NCBI GenBank assembly: GCA_945874855.1
Contig: CAMCIP010000021.1
Location: forward strand, 1-16,516
Source of the DNA: Brevundimonas vancanneytii
GTDB taxonomy: Bacteria > Pseudomonadota > Alphaproteobacteria > Caulobacterales > Caulobacteraceae
DNA: 16,516 nt
Direction: 5' to 3'
Made by a program: the position numbers and the translations under genes. The notes beneath the pieces were generated by a model, which saw nothing but the letters and a program-made list of their open reading frames with translations, was not told the DNA's origin and made no database searches. Positions 1 through 7,715 of this stretch are shown in pieces (positions within the stretch are counted from its first letter, which is position 1; every line of letters starts with the position of its first letter).

Positions 1-2865
1 TCCGTGGCTGAAGCGCTGCAGCGCGTTCCCGGCGTGAACGTCGGCAGATTCCAGAAGACCTCGGATCCGGACCGGTTCTCCGTCGAGGGGGCCGGGGTCG
101 TCATTCGCGGCCTGCCCTTCGTGCGCTCCGAGCTCAACGGACGGGACGTCTTCTCGGCGGCCGGCGGTCGCGAACTGAGCTTCAACGATGTGTCGCCGGA
201 ACTGCTCGGCCGCGTCGAGGTCTTCAAGAACGTCACCGCCGACATGATCGACGGTGGCATCGCCGGCACGGTGAACCTCGTGACGCGGAAGCCCCTGGAC
301 AGCCAGGGCTTCCAGCTGGCCGGCTCGATCGAGACGAACTACGGCGATCTCGCCGACGAGTGGTCGCCGGGCTTCTCGTTCCTCGGGTCGAACAACTGGG
401 ATACGCCTCTCGGCCGGTTCGGGCTGCAGTTCGGCTATGCCGAGTCCGGCCTCATCACGCGCACCGACGCGTCGCAGGTGACGGACCCCTGCTACCGGGC
501 GGCGACCCTGAACGGCCCCTGCTTCCGGGTGAATTCCGTGAGTTCGGGCGGGGTCGGAGGCCAGAATTTCGACGAGAGCAACTTCCCGCCGGCCGGCTCG
601 GTGCTGGTGCCCAAGGGGGCCGGCGTCCGGACGACCGACTTCGACCGGGACCGCGCTGCCTATTCGCTAACGGGCCAGTGGGAGAGCAATGACGGGCGCT
701 TCCTGGCCACGGTCGAGTATCTGCGCGCCGAGGCCGATCTGAGCCTCGACGAATATGCCATCCTCGCCCTGGTCAATGACGACGCCCTCTTCCCGACCCC
801 GGCGCCCGGCACGACCTGGACCTTCGATCAGGGGGTCTTCCGGTCAGGAGTGCTGTCGCAGTTTGCGGGAGCCGGCATTCCGACCGAGTTCCTGCGGTTC
901 AACCAGGAGAACAGGGCCACGACCGAGGACTTCTCGCTCGCCCTGTCCTGGACGCCGACGGACCGCCTGCGTCTCAATGCCGAGTTCCAGCATATCGACG
1001 CCTCTCTGGAGGCGGACTCCATCATCTCGGCGATGCAGACCTCGTCCGACATCTTCCTCGGCCTGGGCCCGTCGACTCCGACGGTCCAGTTCCGGCCCCC
1101 GTCGGCCGGCGCCGGCGGCGCGAACTACTTCACCGACCCGGGCCAGAGCTTCTACTGGTTCCTGCTCGACAACCAGACGCGCAACACCGCGCAGATGGAC
1201 AGCGCCCGCATCGATGCGGAGTACGACCTCGATGAGGGCGGCTTCCTGAAGTCGGTCCGCTTCGGTGCCCGCTGGTCGGAGCGCAGCCGCGTCAATCGCG
1301 ATGCGAATTTCGCCAACTGGGGCAACCTGTCGGCACCCTGGCTCGGCACCGCCCAGTATGCGCGGGATTTCCCGGGTGCCTCGAGCGTGCGCAACCCCTT
1401 CGTCGGCTTCCAGGGTGGCAATGCGCCCCTGCCGGTTCCCAATGGTGCCGGCATCTTCTTCGGCGGCAACAATCCTGTCGCCGACTATCTGTTCGGAACG
1501 ACGACCCAGCAATCCATTGCCATCACCTCGGCCTGGGAAAACACCTTCGGCTTCTGGGATCGCGCGGCTTTCGGCCCTTTCAACACGACATGGCGGCCGC
1601 TCTCCGCGCGTGGTGGTCTGGCGGGGGGGACGCAGTTCCTGCCCGGCGACATCTCGGACGTCGGCGAGGATACGACGGCCTTCTATGGCCGCCTCGACTT
1701 CGGGGCTGACGACCTGTTTGGCCGAGGCTGGATCCTGCAGGGCAACATCGGCCTTCGCTATGTCGAGACGACCATTTCGACCGAGGGACAGATCAGCTTC
1801 CCCGGTGGCGCGGCGCCTGATCTCGCCGTCTTCTGCAATCCCGCGACGGTGCCCCCGGGCGGAACCCTGCCCGGCTACTGCAGCCTGTCGCCGGCGCGCC
1901 GGGCCGAGTTCGTCTCCGCCTTCACGGGCGAGAGCATTGCGGACAACTCGGACATCTCGTTCGAGAACTGGTTGCCGAGTCTGAATGCGACCCTGGAAGT
2001 CCGGCCCGGTCTCCTGTTCCGCCTCGGGATTTCCGAGGGCATCTCGAGACCGGACCTGGGTGCCTTCCGCACGGGTGGCGCGCTGTTCGACAACACCGGC
2101 GATCTGAGGTCGGCCGGAACCCTCGAAACCGGACCGCTGTTCCAGATCTTCACCGGCAACCGCCTGCTGACTCCGATCGAGTCCACCAACTACGATCTCT
2201 CGGTGGAATGGTATTTCGCCCGGGTCGGGTCGCTCACCTTCTCCCTGTTCCAGAAGGACCTGCGGGGTCTGATTTCCCAGGGCACGACCGAGCGCAGCTT
2301 CGTCGGTCCCAGCGGCGTCACGGTCCGCGCCGAGGTCAACGGGCCGGCCAATGTCGACACCGGTACGCTCCGCGGCTTCGAGCTGGCCCACCAGCAGGTG
2401 TATGACTTCCTGCCCGGGGCCCTCAGCGGGCTCGGGACCCAGTTCACCTACACCTATGTGGACGCCGGAGAGCTGTCGAACCCGACCAACTTCGTCGCCC
2501 GCAGCGCCTTCGCCGCCGGCCTGCCGCTGGCCGGGATGTCGGAACACACCATCAATGCGGTGGTCTTCTACGAAGATGAACGTCATTCGGCGCGCCTGGC
2601 CTACAACTGGCGGTCCGAGTTCCTGCTGACGCCGCGTGACGACATCTTCCCGTTCAACCCGATCTTCGGGGAATCGACCGGTCAGCTTGACGGCTCGTAC
2701 TTCTATACGGTCACCGACAAGTTCAAGATCGGGATCCAGGGCGTGAACCTTCTTGATGAAGTGACGCAGACAACCCAGGTGGTCGATTTCGATCAGACCC
2801 GCTTGACCCGGTCCGCCTTCCGGAACGACCGGCGGATCACCTTGATCGGGCGGTTCAGCTTCTAG
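1..2865 (+). CDS. TonB-dependent outer-membrane receptor, carbohydrate type (5' partial)
   Basis: Outer-membrane beta-barrel receptor that imports substrate using TonB/ExbBD energy. The frame is already open at base 1, so the GTG at position 4 is not a real start. The visible product begins inside the plug domain (SVAEALQRVPGVNV, then VVIRGLPF and the GGIAGTVNLVTRKPLD plug end, about residues 1-100). Compared with the second receptor at the right end of the window, about 95 N-terminal residues are missing: signal peptide, TonB box and plug start. The rest (about 850 residues) alternates aromatic-rich beta-strands and long loops and ends in GRFSF, with the C-terminal aromatic residue typical of barrel proteins. 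It is followed by a hairpin terminator and a beta-glucan degradation operon, so beta-glucan oligosaccharides are the inferred cargo. The family call is secure; the substrate is inference from context. Confidence 0.93.
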   Translation, partial: SVAEALQRVPGVNVGRFQKTSDPDRFSVEGAGVVIRGLPFVRSELNGRDVFSAAGGRELSFNDVSPELLGRVEVFKNVTADMIDGGIAGTVNLVTRKPLDSQGFQLAGSIETNYGDLADEWSPGFSFLGSNNWDTPLGRFGLQFGYAESGLITRTDASQVTDPCYRAATLNGPCFRVNSVSSGGVGGQNFDESNFPPAGSVLVPKGAGVRTTDFDRDRAAYSLTGQWESNDGRFLATVEYLRAEADLSLDEYAILALVNDDALFPTPAPGTTWTFDQGVFRSGVLSQFAGAGIPTEFLRFNQENRATTEDFSLALSWTPTDRLRLNAEFQHIDASLEADSIISAMQTSSDIFLGLGPSTPTVQFRPPSAGAGGANYFTDPGQSFYWFLLDNQTRNTAQMDSARIDAEYDLDEGGFLKSVRFGARWSERSRVNRDANFANWGNLSAPWLGTAQYARDFPGASSVRNPFVGFQGGNAPLPVPNGAGIFFGGNNPVADYLFGTTTQQSIAITSAWENTFGFWDRAAFGPFNTTWRPLSARGGLAGGTQFLPGDISDVGEDTTAFYGRLDFGADDLFGRGWILQGNIGLRYVETTISTEGQISFPGGAAPDLAVFCNPATVPPGGTLPGYCSLSPARRAEFVSAFTGESIADNSDISFENWLPSLNATLEVRPGLLFRLGISEGISRPDLGAFRTGGALFDNTGDLRSAGTLETGPLFQIFTGNRLLTPIESTNYDLSVEWYFARVGSLTFSLFQKDLRGLISQGTTERSFVGPSGVTVRAEVNGPANVDTGTLRGFELAHQQVYDFLPGALSGLGTQFTYTYVDAGELSNPTNFVARSAFAAGLPLAGMSEHTINAVVFYEDERHSARLAYNWRSEFLLTPRDDIFPFNPIFGESTGQLDGSYFYTVTDKFKIGIQGVNLLDEVTQTTQVVDFDQTRLTRSAFRNDRRITLIGRFSF

Positions 2866-2874
2866 GGCGTCAGG

Positions 2875-2909
2875 CCCCACGGCGGACGGCAAAGCCGCCC
2901 GCCGTGGGG
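2875..2909 (+). terminator. GC-rich hairpin, likely terminator of the TonB receptor transcript
   Basis: A 16-nt arm (2875-2890) pairs with 2894-2909 around an AAA loop, with 15 of 16 positions complementary. It begins 9 nt after the receptor stop codon. There is no T-run after the stem, so it is not a textbook intrinsic terminator; it may act as a transcript 3'-end stabiliser or attenuator before the LacI gene. Confidence 0.65.
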
Positions 2910-2994
2910 GGCGCGTCATCGGCGCCCTTGCGTCTTGACTGCCCCCTTCCCGACGGTTGCGTTCGAGCGGCGGGTTCTTATACGCGGTAGGTTC

Positions 2995-4044
2995 ATGGGT
3001 CGGCTCGCCAAGATTGCTGAGAAAGCTGGCGTCTCCGCCAAGACCGTGTCGCGGTTTCTCAGTGGACACCCCAATGTCAGCGAGAAGATGCGCCAGCGGA
3101 TCGAGGCGGCGATCGGGGAATTGAACTATGGTCTTGCGCCGGCCGGGGCGCAGGGCGCCCGGGGCCGTCATCGCGGCATCGGCGTCTTTTTCGGGGATCC
3201 GGGGGCCGGCTACCAGGTCAGCCTGTACTGCGCCCTTCTCCAGGCCTGCAAGGCCGCCGACCATTGCCTTGTTGTCCATCATTTCGATGAGGCAGGCTCC
3301 AGCTGGGACACCCAGGTCAGCGCGTTTCTGGCGCTGTCCCAGGTGGACAAGGTGGTGCTCGTGCCGCCCCTGTCGGACTCCTTCGAAATCCATCGCGTGT
3401 TGAACGCCCGGGGCGTGCGCTATGCCCTGATCTCACCATCGAGGCCGGTGTCGGGGGCACCTGCGATCGCCATGGACGACCGGTTGGCGGCGCTGGAGAT
3501 GACCCAGTACCTGCTCGGGCTGGGTCATGAGCGCATCGGCTTCCTGGCCGGACGACAGGGCCACGTGGCCACGCTGCTGCGTCGGCAGGGATTCGAGGAG
3601 GCCTATGCCGTGGCCGGCCTGCCCCGTCCCGATCCCGCCCTGATACGCCCGGCCGACTTTTCCTTCCACGTGGCGATCGCGGAGGCGCGGGCGCTGCTGG
3701 AACTGCCGGACCGGCCCACAGCGATCTTCGCCTGCAACGATGAGATGGCCGCCGCCGTCCTGTTCGTGGCCAATGAACTGGGGTTGTCGGTGCCGCGCGA
3801 CATCTCTGTCGCCGGCTTCGACGACGTGCATCTGGCCCGGGAGCTGTGGCCGTCGCTGACGACCGTTTCCCAGTCCTACGACCAGATCGCCGAACTGGCT
3901 GTCGCCCAGGTTTGCCGGCAGGACGGCGACGGCGACGCCAGCAGGAAGAATTCCATCCAGGTGGTGCCGCATCGTCTGGTGTTGCGCGCTTCGACGGGGC
4001 CAAACCGTTACCAGGACCGAAGATTGTCGCGGGCCGTCGGCTGA
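2995..4044 (+). CDS. LacI-family transcriptional regulator with degenerate hinge helix
   Basis: Sugar-responsive DNA-binding repressor, 349 residues. The N-terminal helix-turn-helix covers residues 4-23 (LAKIAEKAGVSAKTVSRFL), followed by HPNVSEKMRQRIEAAIGELNY. The periplasmic-binding-protein-like core shows family blocks such as HERIGFLAG, FACNDEMAAAVL, DISVAGFDDVHLAR and LTTVSQ, and ends with RLVLRAST. The ATG at 2995 was chosen because it puts the HTH at the N terminus and has GGTAGG just upstream; the TTG at 2935 would add 20 unconserved residues. Aligned without gaps to E. coli PurR (from memory), the hinge-helix segment reads GLAPAGAQGARGRHRG. The minor-groove-intercalating leucine is replaced by Gly54. 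It lies between the receptor and the GH16-GH3-MFS operon on the same strand, so it is the likely local regulator; the inducer is unknown. Confidence 0.93.
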   Translation: MGRLAKIAEKAGVSAKTVSRFLSGHPNVSEKMRQRIEAAIGELNYGLAPAGAQGARGRHRGIGVFFGDPGAGYQVSLYCALLQACKAADHCLVVHHFDEAGSSWDTQVSAFLALSQVDKVVLVPPLSDSFEIHRVLNARGVRYALISPSRPVSGAPAIAMDDRLAALEMTQYLLGLGHERIGFLAGRQGHVATLLRRQGFEEAYAVAGLPRPDPALIRPADFSFHVAIAEARALLELPDRPTAIFACNDEMAAAVLFVANELGLSVPRDISVAGFDDVHLARELWPSLTTVSQSYDQIAELAVAQVCRQDGDGDASRKNSIQVVPHRLVLRASTGPNRYQDRRLSRAVG

Positions 4045-4070
4045 GCACGGCGCGAGACCAACTCCCATGA

Positions 4071-4089
4071 GGCTGCCGGTACAGCCGGC
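4071..4089 (+). promoter_or_regulatory. Small inverted repeat upstream of the GH16 operon (possible operator or leader hairpin)
   Basis: Within the 87-bp gap between the LacI and GH16 genes, GCCGG (4075-4079) and CCGGC (4085-4089) form an inverted repeat with a 5-nt spacer. An overlapping pair GGCTG/CAGCC (4071-4075, 4082-4086) gives an alternative fold. It is the only notable dyad in the gap and is in place to be an operator. Such short dyads arise often by chance in GC-rich DNA and it lacks the usual CG-centred LacI operator form. Confidence 0.22.
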
Positions 4090-4131
4090 TTGCCGACCCC
4101 GACCCGGGGCGTCGACCTGAAAGGCAACCGA

Positions 4132-5142
4132 ATGAGGCACTACGGACGCAAGGCCCTTTTCGCGCTGACGCTCGCCGTCATGTCGGGAGCAGGGGCGGCG
4201 GCGACGGCCCAGGACGCGGGCGCCCCCGCCGGCGCGGACTGGAGACTGGTCTGGTCGGATGAGTTCGACGGTGAGGTCATCGATCCGGCGAAGTGGAGTT
4301 TCGACGTGGACTGCTGGGGGGGCGGCAATGCCGAGCGCCAGTGTTTCACCGACAGTCCGACCAATGCGCGCACCGTCGACGGCGCCATGGTCATCACGGC
4401 GCGGCGAGAGCCGGTTTCAGGTCCGTCCCTGCCGGAGCGGATGCGCGGCCCGGACACGGCGCTTGAGGTCGTTTCACGGGACTATTCGTCCGCCCGTCTG
4501 GTCACCCGCGGCAGGGCCGCCTGGCGCTATGGCCGGATCGAGGTGCGTGCGCGGTTGCCGCGCGGCCAGGGCGTCTGGCCGGCAATCTGGATGCTTCCCG
4601 AGGAGTCCGCCTATGGCGGATGGGCGGCTTCGGGTGAGATCGACATCATGGAGGCGGTGAACCTCGGCACGCCGTGCGACGACTGCGCCAGCGGGACCGA
4701 GGACAGGACCTTCGGCACCTTGCACTATGGGTCCGAGTGGCCGGACAACCACTATTCGGGGTCGACGGTGACCCTGCCCGATCTCGCCCGGGGCGCGCAC
4801 ACCTTTGCCCTTGAATGGTCCGAAGGCGGCATGACCTGGTTCGTCGACGACGCGGCCTTCGCCTGCCAGACGCCCGCGAACTGGTTCACCACCGCGGACT
4901 CCGCGAAGGGCCGGACGGCCGCGCCGTTCGACCGGCCGTTTCACCTGATCCTGAGTCTGGCAGTGGGCGGCGGTCTGCCCGAGCGCAAGAATCTCGGCGG
5001 CGTGGACCCCGAGGTCTTCCCACAATCCATGATCGTGGACTTCGTCCGGGTCTATGAGTGGGCCGGGGAAGGCGACGCGCCGGGACCCATTGGCCCCTGC
5101 GAACCTGATTATCGCGGCGATGCCGCCACCACCGGCGGATGA
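4132..5142 (+). CDS. Secreted GH16 family endo-beta-glucanase (laminarinase-like)
   Basis: Predicted endo-acting beta-1,3(1,4)-glucan hydrolase, 336 residues, exported by a Sec signal peptide (basic MRHYGRK, hydrophobic core, probable cleavage after ATA near residue 26). The GH16 jelly-roll is recognisable from LVWSDEFDGEVIDPAKWSF (39-57) through YGRIEVRARLP, GVWPAIWMLP and the catalytic GEIDIMEAV. In that motif E169 is the nucleophile, D171 the helper and E174 the acid/base. HYG (198-200) and the FHLILSLAVGGG block (270-281) are typical of laminarinase-like members. Several cysteines (61, 71, 182, 185, 245) suit a periplasmic or secreted protein. The ATG at 4132 has AAGG seven bases upstream; the TTG at 4090 would only prepend a non-signal extension. 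Its stop overlaps the ATG at 5139 (ATGA). Exact linkage specificity cannot be read from sequence. Confidence 0.93.
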   Translation: MRHYGRKALFALTLAVMSGAGAAATAQDAGAPAGADWRLVWSDEFDGEVIDPAKWSFDVDCWGGGNAERQCFTDSPTNARTVDGAMVITARREPVSGPSLPERMRGPDTALEVVSRDYSSARLVTRGRAAWRYGRIEVRARLPRGQGVWPAIWMLPEESAYGGWAASGEIDIMEAVNLGTPCDDCASGTEDRTFGTLHYGSEWPDNHYSGSTVTLPDLARGAHTFALEWSEGGMTWFVDDAAFACQTPANWFTTADSAKGRTAAPFDRPFHLILSLAVGGGLPERKNLGGVDPEVFPQSMIVDFVRVYEWAGEGDAPGPIGPCEPDYRGDAATTGG

Positions 5143-5153
5143 GGAATACCGGC

Positions 5154-7715
5154 ATGACGTCGTTTCGAGCCCCCCTGCACCTCGCCGCCCTGGCGATGGC
5201 GTCCACCCTGGCGCTGGGCGCCTGCGCGACCGGTCCTTTAACCGACGCTGCGGACGTAACCCCGACCGTGGCTCCGACGCGAACGGAGCCCCGGGTCGAC
5301 CCGTCCGTCTGGCCCGAGAGCCGCTCGCCCTTCGAGAGGGATGCCGCGATCGAGGCCCGGGTGGCCGACCTCCTCTCCCGTATGACGCTGGAGGAGAAGG
5401 TCGGTCAGGTCATCCAGGCCGACATCGGATCGATCACGCCGGAGGAGGCGGCCCGCTACCATCTGGGCTCCGTCCTCAACGGCGGCAATTCGAAGCCGGG
5501 CGGCGATCTGCATGCCCCTCCGCAGGCCTGGCTCGACCTGGCGGACGCGTTCTTCCTGGCGAGCGTCGATACCCGCGGCGGCCGGACGGGGATCCCGATC
5601 CTCTGGGGCACGGATGCGGTTCACGGCCACAACAATGTGGTCGGCGCCACGCTGTTTCCGCACAACATCGGTCTCGGCGCCGCCAATGACCCCGGGCTGA
5701 TCCGGCGCATAGGCGAGGTGACGGCCCTGGAGGTGCGTGTCACCGGCCAGGACTGGACCTTCGCCCCGACGCTGGCCGTCGTCCGCGACGACCGCTGGGG
5801 CCGCACCTATGAAAGCTATTCCGAGGATCCGGCCCTGGTGGCCCGCTATGCCGGGGCGATGATCGAAGGGCTTCAGGGCGTCCACGGCACGCCCGACTGG
5901 CTCGGCGAGGCCCATGTGATCGCGACGGCCAAGCATTTCATCGGTGACGGCGGCACGGAACGTGGCGTCGACCAGGGCGACAACCGCGCCGGCGAGGCCG
6001 ACCTGGCCGGCATCCACGGGGCAGGCTACCCTCCGGCCATTGAGTCCGGGGTCCTCTCCGTGATGGCCAGCTTCAATTCCTGGCAGGGCGAGAAGGTCCA
6101 TGGTCACCGTGGCCTGCTCACCGATGTCCTGGTTCAGAGGCTGGGCTTCGACGGCTTTGTGGTCGGCGACTGGAACGGGCATGGACAGGTGCCGGGGTGC
6201 ACGCCCGTGTCGTGTGCGCAGGCCTTCAATGCGGGCGTCGACATGTTCATGGCGCCGGACAGCTGGCGCGAGCTTCACGCCAGTCTGCTGGCCCAGGTCC
6301 GCTCCGGCGAGATCCCCATGGCGAGACTCGATGAGGCGGTCGGTCGGATCCTGCGGGTCAAGATCCGCGCGGGTCTTCTGGATGCTCCCCGTCCGTCGCA
6401 ACGGCCCTATGCCGGGGAGTACGGACGCCTCGGGTCGCCGGAGCACCGCGCGGTCGCCCGGGAGGCCGTCCGCAGCTCCCTCGTGCTGTTGAAGAACGAG
6501 GACGACGTGCTGCCGATCGCCGGAAGCAGCCGCGTGCTCGTGGTCGGGACCGCCGCCGACAGCATCGGCCAGCAGTCGGGCGGCTGGACCCTGAACTGGC
6601 AGGGCGAAGGCAATGCGAACTCGGTCTTCCCCAACGGACAGTCCATCCTCGGCGGCATTGAGGAGGCGGTCGCGCAGTTCGGCGGCGAGGTCGTCTACAG
6701 CCCGGACGGAACCTATGCCACGCGCCCCGACGTGGCGATCGTGGTCTTCGGCGAGCAGCCCTATGCCGAGTTCGTCGGCGACCGGGCCCACCTCGACTTC
6801 GATTCCGGCACCACGCTGACCCTGCTCAGGCAGTTGCGGGATCAAGGCATCCCCACTGTCGTGGTCTTCCTGTCCGGTCGCCCCATGTGGGTGAATCCCG
6901 AGTTGAACGCCTCTCAGGCCTTTGTGGCGGCGTGGTTGCCGGGGTCCGAGGGCGGGGGTGTCGCCGACGTTCTGATCGGCGACGCCGCCGGCAAGGCGCG
7001 CCACGACTTCGAGGGGCGGCTGTCGTTTTCGTGGCCGGCCCGGCCTGACCAGACACCGCTGAATGCGGGAGTCGACGACTACGCCCCCCTGTTCCCGCTC
7101 GGCTATGGAGGCAGTTATGCGGGCGGCACTCCCGCCGTTGGGGCGCTGGACGAGAGCGTGGCCGAGAGCGAGGGCGAGGGAGAGGGGCGCGACCTGGTCT
7201 CCGCCGGGCGTGCCGCGGCGGGCTTCAGCCTGGTCCTATCGGAAGACGGCGGCGCAAGAGCCAACGTCTCCGGTCCGCGAGCCGCACTGGGCAGCAATGC
7301 GATCGTGGCGGTCGCGGTCGACAGGCTGGCCCAGGAGGACACCCGGCGGTTCGAGTGGAATGGCCCGGGCACCGTGCGGCTTGAGGCCGGCGCAAACGCC
7401 GTTCCGATCGAGACGTCGGGACTGGTTCTGGAGATCGTCTATGCCGTCGACGCGGCACCGACTTCCCCGGCACGGCTGCGGCTCGATTGCGGCGAGGCCT
7501 GTCGGGTGGGACTGGATGTCACCCAGGGCCTGGGCATCGCCGCCGGGAAGGGCTGGCGCACCGGCCGGCTGGATCTTTCCTGCTTCGCCGCCGGCGAAGA
7601 CGGGCTTCGATCCTATGCGGGCGGGTTCGAGATCGAGGCGGACGACGGCCTGGTCCTGACCCTTGCCGACGTGCGTCTGGTTGCGACCGGTCTATCCGCG
7701 GGTTGCGAGCTCTGA
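5154..7715 (+). CDS. GH3 exo-beta-1,3/1,4-glucan glucohydrolase, lipoprotein (ExoP-like)
   Basis: Predicted to release glucose from the non-reducing end of beta-glucan oligosaccharides, 853 residues from this start. The N terminus has a lipobox (LALGAC, Cys24), implying a membrane-anchored lipoprotein. The (beta/alpha)8 domain carries the substrate-binding KHFIGDGGTERG (260-271) and the nucleophile Asp339 in GFVVGDWNG. The second domain has SGGWTLNWQG and GEQPYAEFVGD (534-544), which resemble the barley ExoI/Pseudoalteromonas ExoP branch, where the latter region supplies the acid/base. After an acidic Ser/Glu/Gly linker (about 666-683) comes a C-terminal beta-domain of the kind found in ExoP. 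Two starts are possible: 5139, overlapping the GH16 stop as ATGA, or 5154, with AGGA eight bases upstream. I prefer 5154; the alternative adds only MRNTG. Its stop overlaps the next ATG by one base (TGATG). Confidence 0.93.
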   Translation: MTSFRAPLHLAALAMASTLALGACATGPLTDAADVTPTVAPTRTEPRVDPSVWPESRSPFERDAAIEARVADLLSRMTLEEKVGQVIQADIGSITPEEAARYHLGSVLNGGNSKPGGDLHAPPQAWLDLADAFFLASVDTRGGRTGIPILWGTDAVHGHNNVVGATLFPHNIGLGAANDPGLIRRIGEVTALEVRVTGQDWTFAPTLAVVRDDRWGRTYESYSEDPALVARYAGAMIEGLQGVHGTPDWLGEAHVIATAKHFIGDGGTERGVDQGDNRAGEADLAGIHGAGYPPAIESGVLSVMASFNSWQGEKVHGHRGLLTDVLVQRLGFDGFVVGDWNGHGQVPGCTPVSCAQAFNAGVDMFMAPDSWRELHASLLAQVRSGEIPMARLDEAVGRILRVKIRAGLLDAPRPSQRPYAGEYGRLGSPEHRAVAREAVRSSLVLLKNEDDVLPIAGSSRVLVVGTAADSIGQQSGGWTLNWQGEGNANSVFPNGQSILGGIEEAVAQFGGEVVYSPDGTYATRPDVAIVVFGEQPYAEFVGDRAHLDFDSGTTLTLLRQLRDQGIPTVVVFLSGRPMWVNPELNASQAFVAAWLPGSEGGGVADVLIGDAAGKARHDFEGRLSFSWPARPDQTPLNAGVDDYAPLFPLGYGGSYAGGTPAVGALDESVAESEGEGEGRDLVSAGRAAAGFSLVLSEDGGARANVSGPRAALGSNAIVAVAVDRLAQEDTRRFEWNGPGTVRLEAGANAVPIETSGLVLEIVYAVDAAPTSPARLRLDCGEACRVGLDVTQGLGIAAGKGWRTGRLDLSCFAAGEDGLRSYAGGFEIEADDGLVLTLADVRLVATGLSAGCEL

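Noticed and set aside
2935..2994. TTG start at 2935 for the LacI gene, and a TTATAC -10-like hexamer at 2978
   Set aside because: The extra 20 residues precede the conserved HTH start, and the hexamer is too close to the ATG to leave a normal leader, with no matching -35.
844..3393. A very long minus-strand open frame (849 codons) opposite the TonB receptor and LacI gene
   Set aside because: It is antisense to two well-recognised genes, has no recognisable domain and low-complexity Arg/Gly/Pro-rich content, as GC-rich DNA produces by codon-position bias.
5238..7004. A 588-codon minus-strand open frame opposite GH3
   Set aside because: Shadow of the GH3 gene: no domain similarity, no ribosome site, and the + strand frame carries catalytic motifs throughout.
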